64,000 bases of DNA from Burkholderiaceae bacterium (lineage in GTDB: Bacteria > Pseudomonadota > Gammaproteobacteria > Burkholderiales > Burkholderiaceae_C). Location of the stretch: positions 310,001 to 374,000 of the forward strand of contig JACKLO010000008.1 in NCBI GenBank assembly GCA_024235915.1, read 5' to 3'. The translations under genes were made by a program, and so were the position numbers. The notes under the pieces were generated by a model. The model made no database searches. It was not told where the DNA came from and saw only the letters and a program-made list of their open reading frames with translations. Positions 8,416 to 17,094 of this stretch are shown here, piece after piece (within the stretch, counting starts at the first letter, position 1; every line of letters begins with the position of its first letter).

Positions 8416-9459
8416 ATGAGTTTCCAGGTCAACATCCAACCCGCCGACGTCTCGTTCGCCGTCGAACGCGACGAGCCGATGCTCGCTGCGGCGATCCGCC
8501 AGGGCATCGGCCTGCCCTACGGCTGCCGTGATGGGGCTTGCGGATCCTGCAAGAGTCGGTTGCTCCAAGGGCGCGTGATCCATGGCGCCCACCAGCTCAA
8601 GGCGCTGACGCCACAGGAGGAGGATCAGGGCTTCATCCTCACCTGCTGCGCCACCCCGCAGACCGATTGTGTGATCGAGGCCCGAAGCGTGCCCAGCGCC
8701 GGGCAGTTCCCGGTGCTCAAGCTGCCCAGCCGGGTGCTCGAACTGAGCCCCGCGGCGCCGGACGTGATGGTGCTGAAGCTGCAACTGCCGGCCAACCAGA
8801 ACCTGCAGTACCACGCAGGGCAGTACGTGGAATTCATTCTGCAAGGTGGTGCCCGGCGCAGCTACAGCATGGCCAACGCCCCACATGCACTGGGCAACCC
8901 GCCGGCCATCGAGCTGCACATCCGCCACATGCCCGGCGGCAAGTTCACCGACCATGTCTTCGGTGCGATGAAGGTGCGCGACATCCTGCGCATGGAAGGC
9001 CCGTTCGGCAGTTTTTTCCTGCGCGAGGACAGCGCACGGCCGATGGTCTTCCTGGCCAGCGGCACCGGCTTCGCCCCGATCAAGGCACTGATCGAGCATC
9101 TGGCGATGAAGGGCAACACCCGGCCCGTGAGCCTTTACTGGGGAGGGCGCCGCCCGCAGGATCTGTACATGGACGACTGGTGCCGAGCCCAGGCGGCAGA
9201 ACTGCCCTGGCTCAGCTACGTGCCGGTGGTGAGCGACGCACTGCCCGAGGATGCCTGGGCCGGCCGCAGCGGCTTCGTGCACCGTGCCGTGATGGCGGAC
9301 TTCCCGGACCTCTCCGCCCATCAGGTCTATGCCTGCGGCGCTCCGGTGGTCGTGGACACGGCCCAGCGCGACTTCACGGCCGCCTGCGGCCTGCCCGAAG
9401 ACCAATTCTTCGCCGACGCCTTCACTTCCGAACTCGACAAACAAGGAGATCCTGCATGA
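8416..9459 (+). CDS. Ferredoxin-type NAD(P)H:flavin oxidoreductase, CDP-6-deoxy-delta-3,4-glucoseen reductase-like
   Basis: A 347-residue electron-transfer protein. The N-terminal plant-type 2Fe-2S domain has Cys 37, 42, 45 and 77. An FAD-binding barrel (RRSYSMAN) follows, then an NAD-binding domain (GTGFAPIKALIEH). This matches AscD/DdhD-type proteins, often named CDP-6-deoxyglucoseen reductases, but no dideoxysugar genes are nearby. A general NADH-dependent reductase is therefore equally likely. MSFQVNIQPA at 8416 is the start. Its stop overlaps the start of the next gene (ATGA). Confidence 0.85.
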   Translation: MSFQVNIQPADVSFAVERDEPMLAAAIRQGIGLPYGCRDGACGSCKSRLLQGRVIHGAHQLKALTPQEEDQGFILTCCATPQTDCVIEARSVPSAGQFPVLKLPSRVLELSPAAPDVMVLKLQLPANQNLQYHAGQYVEFILQGGARRSYSMANAPHALGNPPAIELHIRHMPGGKFTDHVFGAMKVRDILRMEGPFGSFFLREDSARPMVFLASGTGFAPIKALIEHLAMKGNTRPVSLYWGGRRPQDLYMDDWCRAQAAELPWLSYVPVVSDALPEDAWAGRSGFVHRAVMADFPDLSAHQVYACGAPVVVDTAQRDFTAACGLPEDQFFADAFTSELDKQGDPA

Positions 9460-10436
9460 CGCTGTCCCGCCGCCATCTGATCGGCGCTGCTGCCGCCACG
9501 GCCGCCACCGCCACCCTGCCCGCCTGGGCCCAGGGCAGCGGCCCGCTGAAGCTGGTCGTGCCCTATGCGCCGGGTGGCCCGCTGGACCGCATCGCGCGCA
9601 TCCTGGCCGACGCCGTGAAGGACAGCCTGGGCACGGTGATCGTCGAAAACAAGCCCGGCGCCGGCGGCAACCTGGCCGTGGGCCAGGTGGCGCGGGCCGC
9701 GGCCGACGGCCAGACCATCGTGATGGGCGCGGTGGCCACGCACGCCATCAACCCCTGGCTGTACGCGAAGATCCCGTTCGACCCGATCCAGGACTTCACG
9801 CCCATCACCCGCGTGGCCCAGGTGCCCAACGTGCTGGTGATGAACGCCGAGGCGGCCAGCCGCCTGAAGATCGCCAGCGTGGCCGACCTCGTGGCCTACG
9901 CCAAGGCCAACCCGGCGCGGCTGAACTACGGCTCGGGTGGCAACGGCAGCGCCGGCCACCTGGCGGGCGAGCTGTTCAAGTCCAGCGCCGGCGTCTTTGC
10001 CGTGCACATCCCCTACGCGGGCGCTGCACCAATGCAGCTGGCACTGCTGGCCGGCCAGATCGACTTCAGCTTCGACAACCTGGCCTCCGCGGCCGGCAAC
10101 ATCCGCGCCGGCAAGCTCAAGGCGCTGGCGGTGACCACCGCCCGCCGCGCCAGTGCCATGCCCGATCTGCCGACGATGGCCGAAGCCGGCCTGCCGGCGG
10201 TGGCCGTGGACACCTGGTTCGGCCTCTTCGGCCCGGCCGGCGTGCCGGTGGCCCGCGTCCAGGCACTCAATGCCGCTTTCACCGCAGCCCTGCGCAGCGA
10301 CGACGTCAAGGCCAAGCTGGCGCCGATGATGGCCGAGCCGGCACCCACGTCGCCCGACGAGTTCCTGGCCTTCGTGAAGGCGGAACTCGCCAAGTACGAG
10401 CGCATCGTCAAGGCGACGGGCGCCAAGGTGGGCTGA
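9456..10436 (+). CDS. Bug-family (tripartite tricarboxylate transporter) substrate-binding protein
   Basis: A 326-residue periplasmic binding protein of the Bug/TctC family, expanded in Burkholderiales. The signal peptide has a twin-arginine-like start (MTLSRRHLIGAAAA) and probable cleavage after AWA. The mature part begins with the family signature LKLVVPYAPGGPLDRIAR. AAGGAGAT lies nine bases before the start, inside the previous gene, with which it is translationally coupled. No TctA/TctB permease is nearby, as is common for these orphans. The ligand is unknown; carboxylates are typical. Confidence 0.92.
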   Translation: MTLSRRHLIGAAAATAATATLPAWAQGSGPLKLVVPYAPGGPLDRIARILADAVKDSLGTVIVENKPGAGGNLAVGQVARAAADGQTIVMGAVATHAINPWLYAKIPFDPIQDFTPITRVAQVPNVLVMNAEAASRLKIASVADLVAYAKANPARLNYGSGGNGSAGHLAGELFKSSAGVFAVHIPYAGAAPMQLALLAGQIDFSFDNLASAAGNIRAGKLKALAVTTARRASAMPDLPTMAEAGLPAVAVDTWFGLFGPAGVPVARVQALNAAFTAALRSDDVKAKLAPMMAEPAPTSPDEFLAFVKAELAKYERIVKATGAKVG

Positions 10437-10457
10437 GCCCCCTGGCCGGGGCGGGCT

Positions 10458-11069
10458 TCAGTGCCCGCAGCCGGCGAGCCATTCGTCCAGCAGTTCGAGG
10501 TTGTCGACGCCGAAGAAGGGCTCGCCATCGGCAATGACGAATGGCGAGCCGAAGGCCCCGGCGGCCACGGCCGCCGACACCTCGGCGCGCAGCAGGTCGC
10601 CGGCCGCCGGGTCTGCGAGCCCGGCCGCCACTGCTTGCTGGGTCACCCCGGCATCGGTCACGACAGCACGCAACGTTTCCGGGTCGTCGATCGGCAGGCC
10701 GTCGCGCCAGGCTGCCGCGTAGATCGCCTGCGCCGCGGCCTTGGACTCGTCGGGAGCGTGGACGCGCAACCAGGCGAACAAGCGTGCTGCCGGCAGCGGG
10801 TTCGGCGGTGCTGCCCGCGGGTCGCGCCCCAGCGTCACGCCCTGTCGCCGCGCATGACGTGCCAGCTGGCGCATCGCGTAGTCGCCCTTCAGCGGCGTCT
10901 GTGGCACCGGTGGCAGGCCCATCACCTTGAGCACCGTGACCCCCAACAGCAACGGACGCCAGTCGACCTCCCGGCCGTGACGCGCCGCCAGTGCATCGAT
11001 GCGCAGGCTGGCCAGGTAGCCGAATGGCGAGATGAAGTCGAACCAGAAGGTCAGCGGCAGCCCGCTCAC
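10458..11069 (-). CDS. 2-hydroxychromene-2-carboxylate isomerase-like protein (DsbA fold)
   Basis: A 203-residue protein of the HCCA isomerase/kappa-class GST family. It starts with the diagnostic FWFDFISPFGYLAS, where the Ser of SPFGY would bind glutathione. It ends in FGSPFVIADGEPFFGVDNLEL, with the cis-Pro region of the thioredoxin fold. Family members isomerise naphthalene-catabolic intermediates or act on CoA thioesters and other substrates. The GTG start overlaps the ligase stop (GTGA). It is the last gene of the 12-gene catabolic unit. Confidence 0.85.
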   Translation of the reverse strand: MSGLPLTFWFDFISPFGYLASLRIDALAARHGREVDWRPLLLGVTVLKVMGLPPVPQTPLKGDYAMRQLARHARRQGVTLGRDPRAAPPNPLPAARLFAWLRVHAPDESKAAAQAIYAAAWRDGLPIDDPETLRAVVTDAGVTQQAVAAGLADPAAGDLLRAEVSAAVAAGAFGSPFVIADGEPFFGVDNLELLDEWLAGCGH

Positions 11070-12832
11070 GCCCGCTCCCAGTCGAGTGCAAAGCCGGCCA
11101 TCAGCGCCGGCAGATGCGCCGCAGCGGTCTCGTCCCGCGGCGTGAACACCGCGACCAGCCGCCCGCTGCGGTCGTCGACGCGGACCGCCATCGCGTTGGC
11201 CAGTTGCGTCGATTGCAGCCGCTCCAGCAGCACCCGTTCGGTGGCCTTGGCCCGCAGCGCCGGCTTGTAGACCTTGCCGATCGAGGTCAGCGGCAGCGCC
11301 GGCAGCACCGTGATGCGCTTGGGCACGGCCGCGCGTTCCGGGATCAGCGGGGCGGCAAAGGCCAGCAGCGCAGCCTCGTCCAGCGCCTCGCCCGGCCGGG
11401 CCACCACCCATGCCACCGGCAGTTCCCCGGCGTACTCGTCGGGTTCACCCACGGCGGCCGCCATCGCGACGCCGGGATGCCGCAACAGCACTTCCTCGAT
11501 GGCCCCCGGGTCTATGTTGTGCGCCCCCCGGATGATCACGTCCTTGGCCCGGCCGGTGACGAAGACACGGCCGGTCTCGTCAAGATGGCCGATGTCGCCG
11601 GTGATCAATTCGCCGTCGTCGAAGCTGCCGGCGTTGCGCGCCGGGTCGGTATAGCCCAGGCCGACGTTCGGGCCACGCACCCGCAGCACGCCTGCACCGT
11701 CGATGCGCACGGTGCTGAAGGGCAGAGGCAGACCGCAGGAGCCTGCGGTGCGTGGCGCCAGGGCCGGCTCGATGGCGATCACGCCGGCGCACTCCGTCAT
11801 GCCCAGGATGTTGCGCACCGGCACGCCCGTCTCGGCCTCGAATCGCGCCGCCAGCTCCGGCGGCAGTGGCGAACCGCCCGTGAGCCCCAGGCGGACGCTG
11901 TGGGCATCGCCCGCCAGCCGCGGCGCGGTCAGGAGCGCCGTCATCACGGTGGGCACCATGGCGAGGATCGAGACACGATGCTCGCGCGCCAATGCCCAGG
12001 CGCGGGCCACGAAAGCGCCGTCACGCCAGCCGGCCGGCGGCGGCAGCAGCAGTTGGGCCCCGGACAGCAGCATCGACAGCCCGTAGACGAAGGCGCCGGC
12101 CACGTGGAACAGCGGAAACCCGTTGAGGATCACGTCCTGCGGCACGGTGTCGTAGAGGCGCGCCGCACCCCAGGCCGCGTGCAACTGGTTCGTGTGCGTA
12201 TGCTGGGCCAGCTTGGGCAGGCCTGTCGTGCCACCGGTGTGGAACAGCGCCGCCACCGTGCCGGGCGCCCGCTCGGGTTCGAAGGTCAGCGCGTCGCCGC
12301 GTTCGTTGGCGCACTGGGCATCGAAGTCTGCGTCCCCGCCCACCGTGATCACATGCTGCAGCGTCGCGCAACGTCCCCGCAGGGCCTGCACTCGCGCCCC
12401 GATGTCGCCGGCGGCATGGCCCGGCACCAGCGTCAGCACGATGTCGACCTCGGCCGCATCGAGCAGCGCCACGAGGTGATCGTCGTGCAGGGCCGGGTTC
12501 ATCGGGCAGGCGATGCCGGCGGTCTCGGCGGCCCAGAGCCCGATCCAGGCCTGCGGCAGCGGCGGCAGCAGCAAGGCCACGCGCGGCGCCGGTGACAGAC
12601 GGCGCAGCAGGTTCGCTGCCCGCGTCACGGCGGTCAGGAATGCTGCATGGGTCCAGCACGGCGGTGTGGTGTCGTCGGCCGTGGCGAGCGCCGTCAAGGC
12701 GGGCCGTTGCCCATGGTCGTGCGCCGCGGCAGCCAGCGCGTCGTACACATGCGCGTGGGGCATCCATCGCGTCAGACCCCCTCGCTCAATCGCCCGCTGG
12801 TCGGCCGCGGAGGCGATGCGGTCGGGGCTCAT
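11066..12832 (-). CDS. Acyl-CoA synthetase (AMP-forming)
   Basis: A 588-residue ANL-superfamily ligase that makes an acyl-CoA through an acyl-AMP. It has the phosphate loop HTGGTTGLPK (198-207), the adenine motif GMTECAG, the hinge region TGDIGHLDETGRVFVTGRAKD and the C-terminal catalytic Lys in PLTSIGKVYK. The substrate is not readable from sequence. It is the second ligase of this operon and is translationally coupled to the HCCA isomerase-like gene. It starts 17 bases after the acyl-CoA dehydrogenase gene. Confidence 0.9.
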   Translation of the reverse strand: MSPDRIASAADQRAIERGGLTRWMPHAHVYDALAAAAHDHGQRPALTALATADDTTPPCWTHAAFLTAVTRAANLLRRLSPAPRVALLLPPLPQAWIGLWAAETAGIACPMNPALHDDHLVALLDAAEVDIVLTLVPGHAAGDIGARVQALRGRCATLQHVITVGGDADFDAQCANERGDALTFEPERAPGTVAALFHTGGTTGLPKLAQHTHTNQLHAAWGAARLYDTVPQDVILNGFPLFHVAGAFVYGLSMLLSGAQLLLPPPAGWRDGAFVARAWALAREHRVSILAMVPTVMTALLTAPRLAGDAHSVRLGLTGGSPLPPELAARFEAETGVPVRNILGMTECAGVIAIEPALAPRTAGSCGLPLPFSTVRIDGAGVLRVRGPNVGLGYTDPARNAGSFDDGELITGDIGHLDETGRVFVTGRAKDVIIRGAHNIDPGAIEEVLLRHPGVAMAAAVGEPDEYAGELPVAWVVARPGEALDEAALLAFAAPLIPERAAVPKRITVLPALPLTSIGKVYKPALRAKATERVLLERLQSTQLANAMAVRVDDRSGRLVAVFTPRDETAAAHLPALMAGFALDWERA

Positions 12833-12849
12833 GGTCGAATCGGGCCAGC

Positions 12850-14529
12850 TCAGGTCGCAGCGAGGCTGCGCACGCGCGCCCAGTGCACGTCGGCCTGCGG
12901 CAGCACCCAGCGCGCGCCGTGCTCGGCCGCCGCGCGGCGGGCACGGTCCGCATCACCATCGCTGTCGGCCGCTCGCGCCGTCACTGCCCACGCCCAGGCC
13001 AGCATCAGGTGGCCCACACCGGCCAGCATGTCGTCGGCCACCCAGAGTGGGGCCTGCGCATCGGCCGCGGCGGCCGTCCTCAGCGCTGCCAGCGCGGCGC
13101 GTGCATGGCCCACCTGATCGCGCAGCGCCAGCCCGCAGGCGTCGTCACCGGCATCCTGTAGCAAGCCGTCGAGCAGCGTCTCGAACGCCGGCCCTGCACC
13201 GCCGAGCAGCTTGCGCTGCACCAGGTCGATGGCCTGGATCTCATTGGTGCCTTCGTAGATCATCGCGATGCGGGCGTCGCGGACGGTCTGCTCGATGCCG
13301 TACTCGGCGACGTAGCCGTAACCGCCCCAGACCTGCAGTGCATCGCTGGCGCCCTGGAAGCCCTGCTGGGTACCAAAGGCCTTGAGCACCGGCGTGAGGA
13401 TCGAGGCCTCGGCAGCGGCCGCCTCGCGCACCGCGGCGTCGGGATGGTGCTCCGCCTCATCCAGCCGCATGGCCACGCGGTACATCACCACGCGCAGGCC
13501 ATCTGTCACTGCCCGCAGGCGGCCCAGCGTGCGCTGCATCGCGGGCTGGCGGGCGATGGGCCCCTTGAATTGCTCGCGTTCGGTCGCGTAGCGTTCGGCA
13601 TTCTGAGTGGCCATGTCGAGGTGGCCCAGGCCCTGCAGCGCCACGTGCAGCCGCGCTGCGTTCATCATCAGGAACATCGCCGGCAGGCCGCGATGGGGTT
13701 CGCCCACCAGCCAGCCGGTGGCAGCCTCGTAGCGCATCACGCAGGTGGCGCTGCCGTGGATGCCCATCTTGTGCTCGATACCGTCGGCCGCCGTGGTGTT
13801 GCGCGTGCCGTCGGGCAGCACGGTGGGCACCAGTGCCAGCGACAGGCCCTTGGTGCCGGGCGGGGCATCGGGCAGCCGGCACAGCACCAGGTGCACGATG
13901 TTGTCGGTGAGGTCGTGGTCGCCACCGGAGATGAAGATCTTGCCGCCAGTGACGGCCACGCTGCCATCGGCCCGCGGCTCGGCCTTGGTGCGTACCCCGC
14001 CCAGGTCGCTGCCGGCCTGCGGTTCCGTCAGGCCCATCGCGGCCAGCCATTCACCGCTGACCAGCTTGGGCAGGTAGCGCTGCTTCAGCTCGTCGCTGCC
14101 ATGCGCCTTGATCGTCTCGTAGGCGCCGTGCAGCAGGCCCGGGTACATGGTCCAGCCGTGGTTGGCCGCCACCAGCATCTCGAACAGTGCGGCGTTGAGC
14201 AGCTGCGGCAGGCCCTGGCCACCCCAGTCCGGGTCGCAGGCCAGTGCGGGCCAACCGCCTTCGACGAACTGGCGCCAGGCGTCGGGGAAACCATCGGGCG
14301 TCTTCACCCGGCTGTCTACGATGCGGCAGCCCTGCCGGTCACCCGGGCCGTTGATCGGCTGCAGCACCTCGCTGGTGAAGCGTGCAGCCTGAGCCAGCAC
14401 TTCGGCGGCGGTATCGGCGTCCAGGTCGGCCAACGCCGGGACGGCTGCCCACTGCGCGGGCGCGTTGAGCACACGCTCGATGACGAAGCGCATCTCGTCC
14501 AGCGGGGCGGCGTAGGAAAACAGGCTCAT
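12850..14529 (-). CDS. Acyl-CoA dehydrogenase, long (about 560-residue) type
   Basis: An FAD enzyme that introduces a 2,3 double bond into an acyl-CoA. The 559 residues contain the FAD/substrate motif MGLTEPQAGSDLG and the catalytic-region motif IYEGTNEIQAIDL. An extra C-terminal helical domain follows that short ACADs lack. This matches the DmdC/FadE5-like long subfamily, whose substrates include methylmercaptopropionyl-CoA and aromatic or fatty acyl-CoAs. It overlaps livF by four bases and should supply the first oxidation step of the pathway. Confidence 0.9.
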   Translation of the reverse strand: MSLFSYAAPLDEMRFVIERVLNAPAQWAAVPALADLDADTAAEVLAQAARFTSEVLQPINGPGDRQGCRIVDSRVKTPDGFPDAWRQFVEGGWPALACDPDWGGQGLPQLLNAALFEMLVAANHGWTMYPGLLHGAYETIKAHGSDELKQRYLPKLVSGEWLAAMGLTEPQAGSDLGGVRTKAEPRADGSVAVTGGKIFISGGDHDLTDNIVHLVLCRLPDAPPGTKGLSLALVPTVLPDGTRNTTAADGIEHKMGIHGSATCVMRYEAATGWLVGEPHRGLPAMFLMMNAARLHVALQGLGHLDMATQNAERYATEREQFKGPIARQPAMQRTLGRLRAVTDGLRVVMYRVAMRLDEAEHHPDAAVREAAAAEASILTPVLKAFGTQQGFQGASDALQVWGGYGYVAEYGIEQTVRDARIAMIYEGTNEIQAIDLVQRKLLGGAGPAFETLLDGLLQDAGDDACGLALRDQVGHARAALAALRTAAAADAQAPLWVADDMLAGVGHLMLAWAWAVTARAADSDGDADRARRAAAEHGARWVLPQADVHWARVRSLAAT

Positions 14530-15254
14530 GACTTCTGGCTGCCAAGGTAGGTGTCGATGACGCGCGTGTCCGTCGCCAGCTGCTGCGCCGGGCCCTCGAG
14601 CACGATGGCGCCGGTCTCCAGCACGTAGCCGTGGTCCGACACCGCCAGCGCGGCGCGCGCGTTCTGCTCGATGAGCAGGATGCTGGTGCCCTCGGCACGC
14701 AAGCGCTCGATGGTGGCGAAGATGTCGCGCACGATCAGCGGCGCCAGGCCCAGACTGGGCTCGTCGAGCATCAGCAGCCGCGGCGCCGACATCAGCGCCC
14801 GGCCGACGGCCAGCATTTGCCGCTCGCCGCCGGACAAGGTGCCGGCCAGCTGGGCCCGCCGCTCCTTCAGCCGCGGGAAGATCGTGTAGACGCGCTCGAT
14901 CTCGCGCCGCCAGTTCGGCACCTTCCGCTTCATCGCGCGGTAGCCGCCGAGCACCAGGTTGTCCTCCACCGGCATAGTGCCAAAGAGCTCGCGCTTCTCC
15001 GGCACCAGGGCCAGGCCCATCATCACGCGGTCCTCCAGCGTGCTGCCGGTCAGGTCCTGGCCGTCGAACACGATGCGCCCGCGCGACGGCAGGATGCCCA
15101 TCAGCGCCGCCAGCGTCGTGGACTTGCCGGCACCATTGGGGCCGATGACGCTGATGACCTGGCGCTCGTCGAGGTGGAAGTTCAGGCCGGTGAGCACCTC
15201 GGCGCGGCCGTAGCCGGCGTGCAGGTCGGCCACATCGAGCAGAGTGGCGGTCAT
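14526..15254 (-). CDS. livF: Branched-chain amino acid-type ABC transporter ATPase (LivF)
   Basis: A 242-residue ATPase of the HAAT importer family. It has Walker A GPNGAGKST, signature LSGGERQM and Walker B LLMLDEPSLGLAP. The end (VIDTYLGS) is typical of LivF. It starts one base inside the stop of the LivM-LivG fusion (TGATG) and overlaps the acyl-CoA dehydrogenase by four bases. The context predicts uptake of the acid that the operon degrades rather than leucine. Confidence 0.93.
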   Translation of the reverse strand: MTATLLDVADLHAGYGRAEVLTGLNFHLDERQVISVIGPNGAGKSTTLAALMGILPSRGRIVFDGQDLTGSTLEDRVMMGLALVPEKRELFGTMPVEDNLVLGGYRAMKRKVPNWRREIERVYTIFPRLKERRAQLAGTLSGGERQMLAVGRALMSAPRLLMLDEPSLGLAPLIVRDIFATIERLRAEGTSILLIEQNARAALAVSDHGYVLETGAIVLEGPAQQLATDTRVIDTYLGSQKS

Positions 15255-17014
15255 CAGTGTTCCGTCCCCAGGTACGCGGCGCGAACCTCGGGGCTGGCCT
15301 GCACCTCGGCCGGCGTGCCCTCGATCAGCTTGGTGCCGAACTCCATCACCACCACGCGGTCGGCCAGGCCCATCACGAAGTCCATGTCGTGCTCCACCAG
15401 CAGCAGGCTCATGCCCTCGGCCTTGAGCTGGCGCAGCACCTCGGCCAATGACTGTTTCTCGTGGTGGCGCAGGCCGGCCGCAGGCTCGTCCAGCAGCAGC
15501 AACGCCGGGTCGGTGGCCAGTGCGCGCGCGATTTCCATCAGCCGCTGGGGGCCCAGCGCCAGGTTGCCGGCCAGCTCATGCATCTGGTCGGCCATGCCGA
15601 TGCGCGCCAGCTGGCGCTCGGCCTCGGCGAACAGCCGACGCTCCTCGCCACGGTCCAGCCGCAGCATGGCCTGGAGGACGCCAGCCTTGGTGCGCCCATA
15701 GCCGCCCAGGGCCACGTTCTCCAGCACCGTCATCTCGGGGATCATCTTCACGTGCTGGAAGGTGCGCGAGATGCCCAGCCGCGCGATGGCGCGCGACGCC
15801 AGGCCGCCGATGGCCTGCCCACGCCAGCGCACCGCGCCAGCCGTCAGCGGCAGCACGCCGGTGACGAGGTTGAAGGTGGTGGACTTGCCGGCGCCGTTGG
15901 GGCCGATCAGCGCCACGATCTGGCCGGCGTCGACGGCGAAGCTCACGTCGTTGACCGCCACCAAGCCGCCGAACTGCTTGCGCACGGCGTCCACCTCCAG
16001 CAGCCGCTCGCCGGCCGCCGGCCGTTCGCGCTGCGGCAGGGGCGCCGCGTCGGCCCAGTCGCTGCGGCGGCTGACGGCGGGCGCCCAGCGGCCGAAGAAG
16101 CTCCACAGGCCGTCGGGTGCGAACTTCAGCACCACCACCAGCACGATGCCGAAGACGATGGTCTCGAAGCTGCCGCTGGTGCCCAGCAGCTGCGGCAACA
16201 GCACCTGCAGTTCGTCCTCCACCAGGCGCACGATGGCCGAGCCCAGGAAGGCGCCCCAAACATGCCCCACGCCACCCAGCACGGCCATGAACAGGTATTC
16301 GATGCCCTTGTTGATGCCGAAGGGCGACGGGCTCACGCTGCGCTGGAAGTGCGCAAACAGCCAGCCCGAGACGGCCGCCAGCACCGCCGCCAGCACGAAG
16401 GCGGTGAGCTTGTAGCGGAAGGTGGAGATGCCCATGGCCTCGGCCATCGTGGAGCCATGCTTGAGCGCGCGGATGGCGCGGCCCGGGCGGGAGTCCAGCA
16501 GCCGGATCACGCCCAGCGCCGCCAGCAGCGCGATGGCCCACACCAGCGGTTGCAGCCCGCGCCCGGTGCCCAGGTCCACGCCGAAGAAGCTCATCGCCGG
16601 GATGCCGAGCAGGCCGTCGTACTTGCCCAGGGCCTGGGTGTTGGCCATGGCGTAGTTCAGCGCCAGGCCCCAGGCGATGGTGGCCAGCGGCAGGTAGTGG
16701 CCGGACATGCGCAGCGTCAGCGCACCCAGCAGCAGCGCGGTCAGCACGGCCAGGGCGACCCCGACGGCCAGCGTCACCAGCGGCGGCAGCGCCGTCTGCG
16801 TGGCAAGGTACGCCGCGGCGTAGCCACCGATGCCGACGAAGGCCGCTTGGCCGAAGGACGTGAGGCCGGCCACGCCGGTGAGCAGCACCAGACCCAGCGC
16901 CACCAGCGCGTAGAGGCCGATGTAGATGCTCTGCGTGATCCAGAAGTCCGGCACCGGGGCCAGCGGCAACAGCATCATCACCGCCGCGAAGGCGGGGAAG
17001 GTCCAGCGATGCAT
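15254..17014 (-). CDS. Fused ABC permease-ATPase (LivM-LivG)
   Basis: A 586-residue protein joining two usually separate subunits. Residues 1-310 form a LivM-type permease with about eight to ten membrane helices (GVAGLTSFGQAAF is the family signature). Residues 311-338 are a charged linker. Residues 339-586 are a LivG ATPase with Walker A GPNGAGKST (371-379), a degenerate signature around LALGPQRLMEIARAL, Walker B LLLDEPAAGL and the end TPAEVQASPEVRAAYLG. No stop or frameshift divides them. The second importer at 26-30 kb keeps the subunits separate. Confidence 0.92.
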   Translation of the reverse strand: MHRWTFPAFAAVMMLLPLAPVPDFWITQSIYIGLYALVALGLVLLTGVAGLTSFGQAAFVGIGGYAAAYLATQTALPPLVTLAVGVALAVLTALLLGALTLRMSGHYLPLATIAWGLALNYAMANTQALGKYDGLLGIPAMSFFGVDLGTGRGLQPLVWAIALLAALGVIRLLDSRPGRAIRALKHGSTMAEAMGISTFRYKLTAFVLAAVLAAVSGWLFAHFQRSVSPSPFGINKGIEYLFMAVLGGVGHVWGAFLGSAIVRLVEDELQVLLPQLLGTSGSFETIVFGIVLVVVLKFAPDGLWSFFGRWAPAVSRRSDWADAAPLPQRERPAAGERLLEVDAVRKQFGGLVAVNDVSFAVDAGQIVALIGPNGAGKSTTFNLVTGVLPLTAGAVRWRGQAIGGLASRAIARLGISRTFQHVKMIPEMTVLENVALGGYGRTKAGVLQAMLRLDRGEERRLFAEAERQLARIGMADQMHELAGNLALGPQRLMEIARALATDPALLLLDEPAAGLRHHEKQSLAEVLRQLKAEGMSLLLVEHDMDFVMGLADRVVVMEFGTKLIEGTPAEVQASPEVRAAYLGTEH

Positions 17015-17094
17015 GTCAGTTCCGCCCGGCCGTCCGAAGGGACTGACGCGCCCCTCGGGGGCCGCGAACGCAGTGAGCTTGGGGCTGAGTCATC

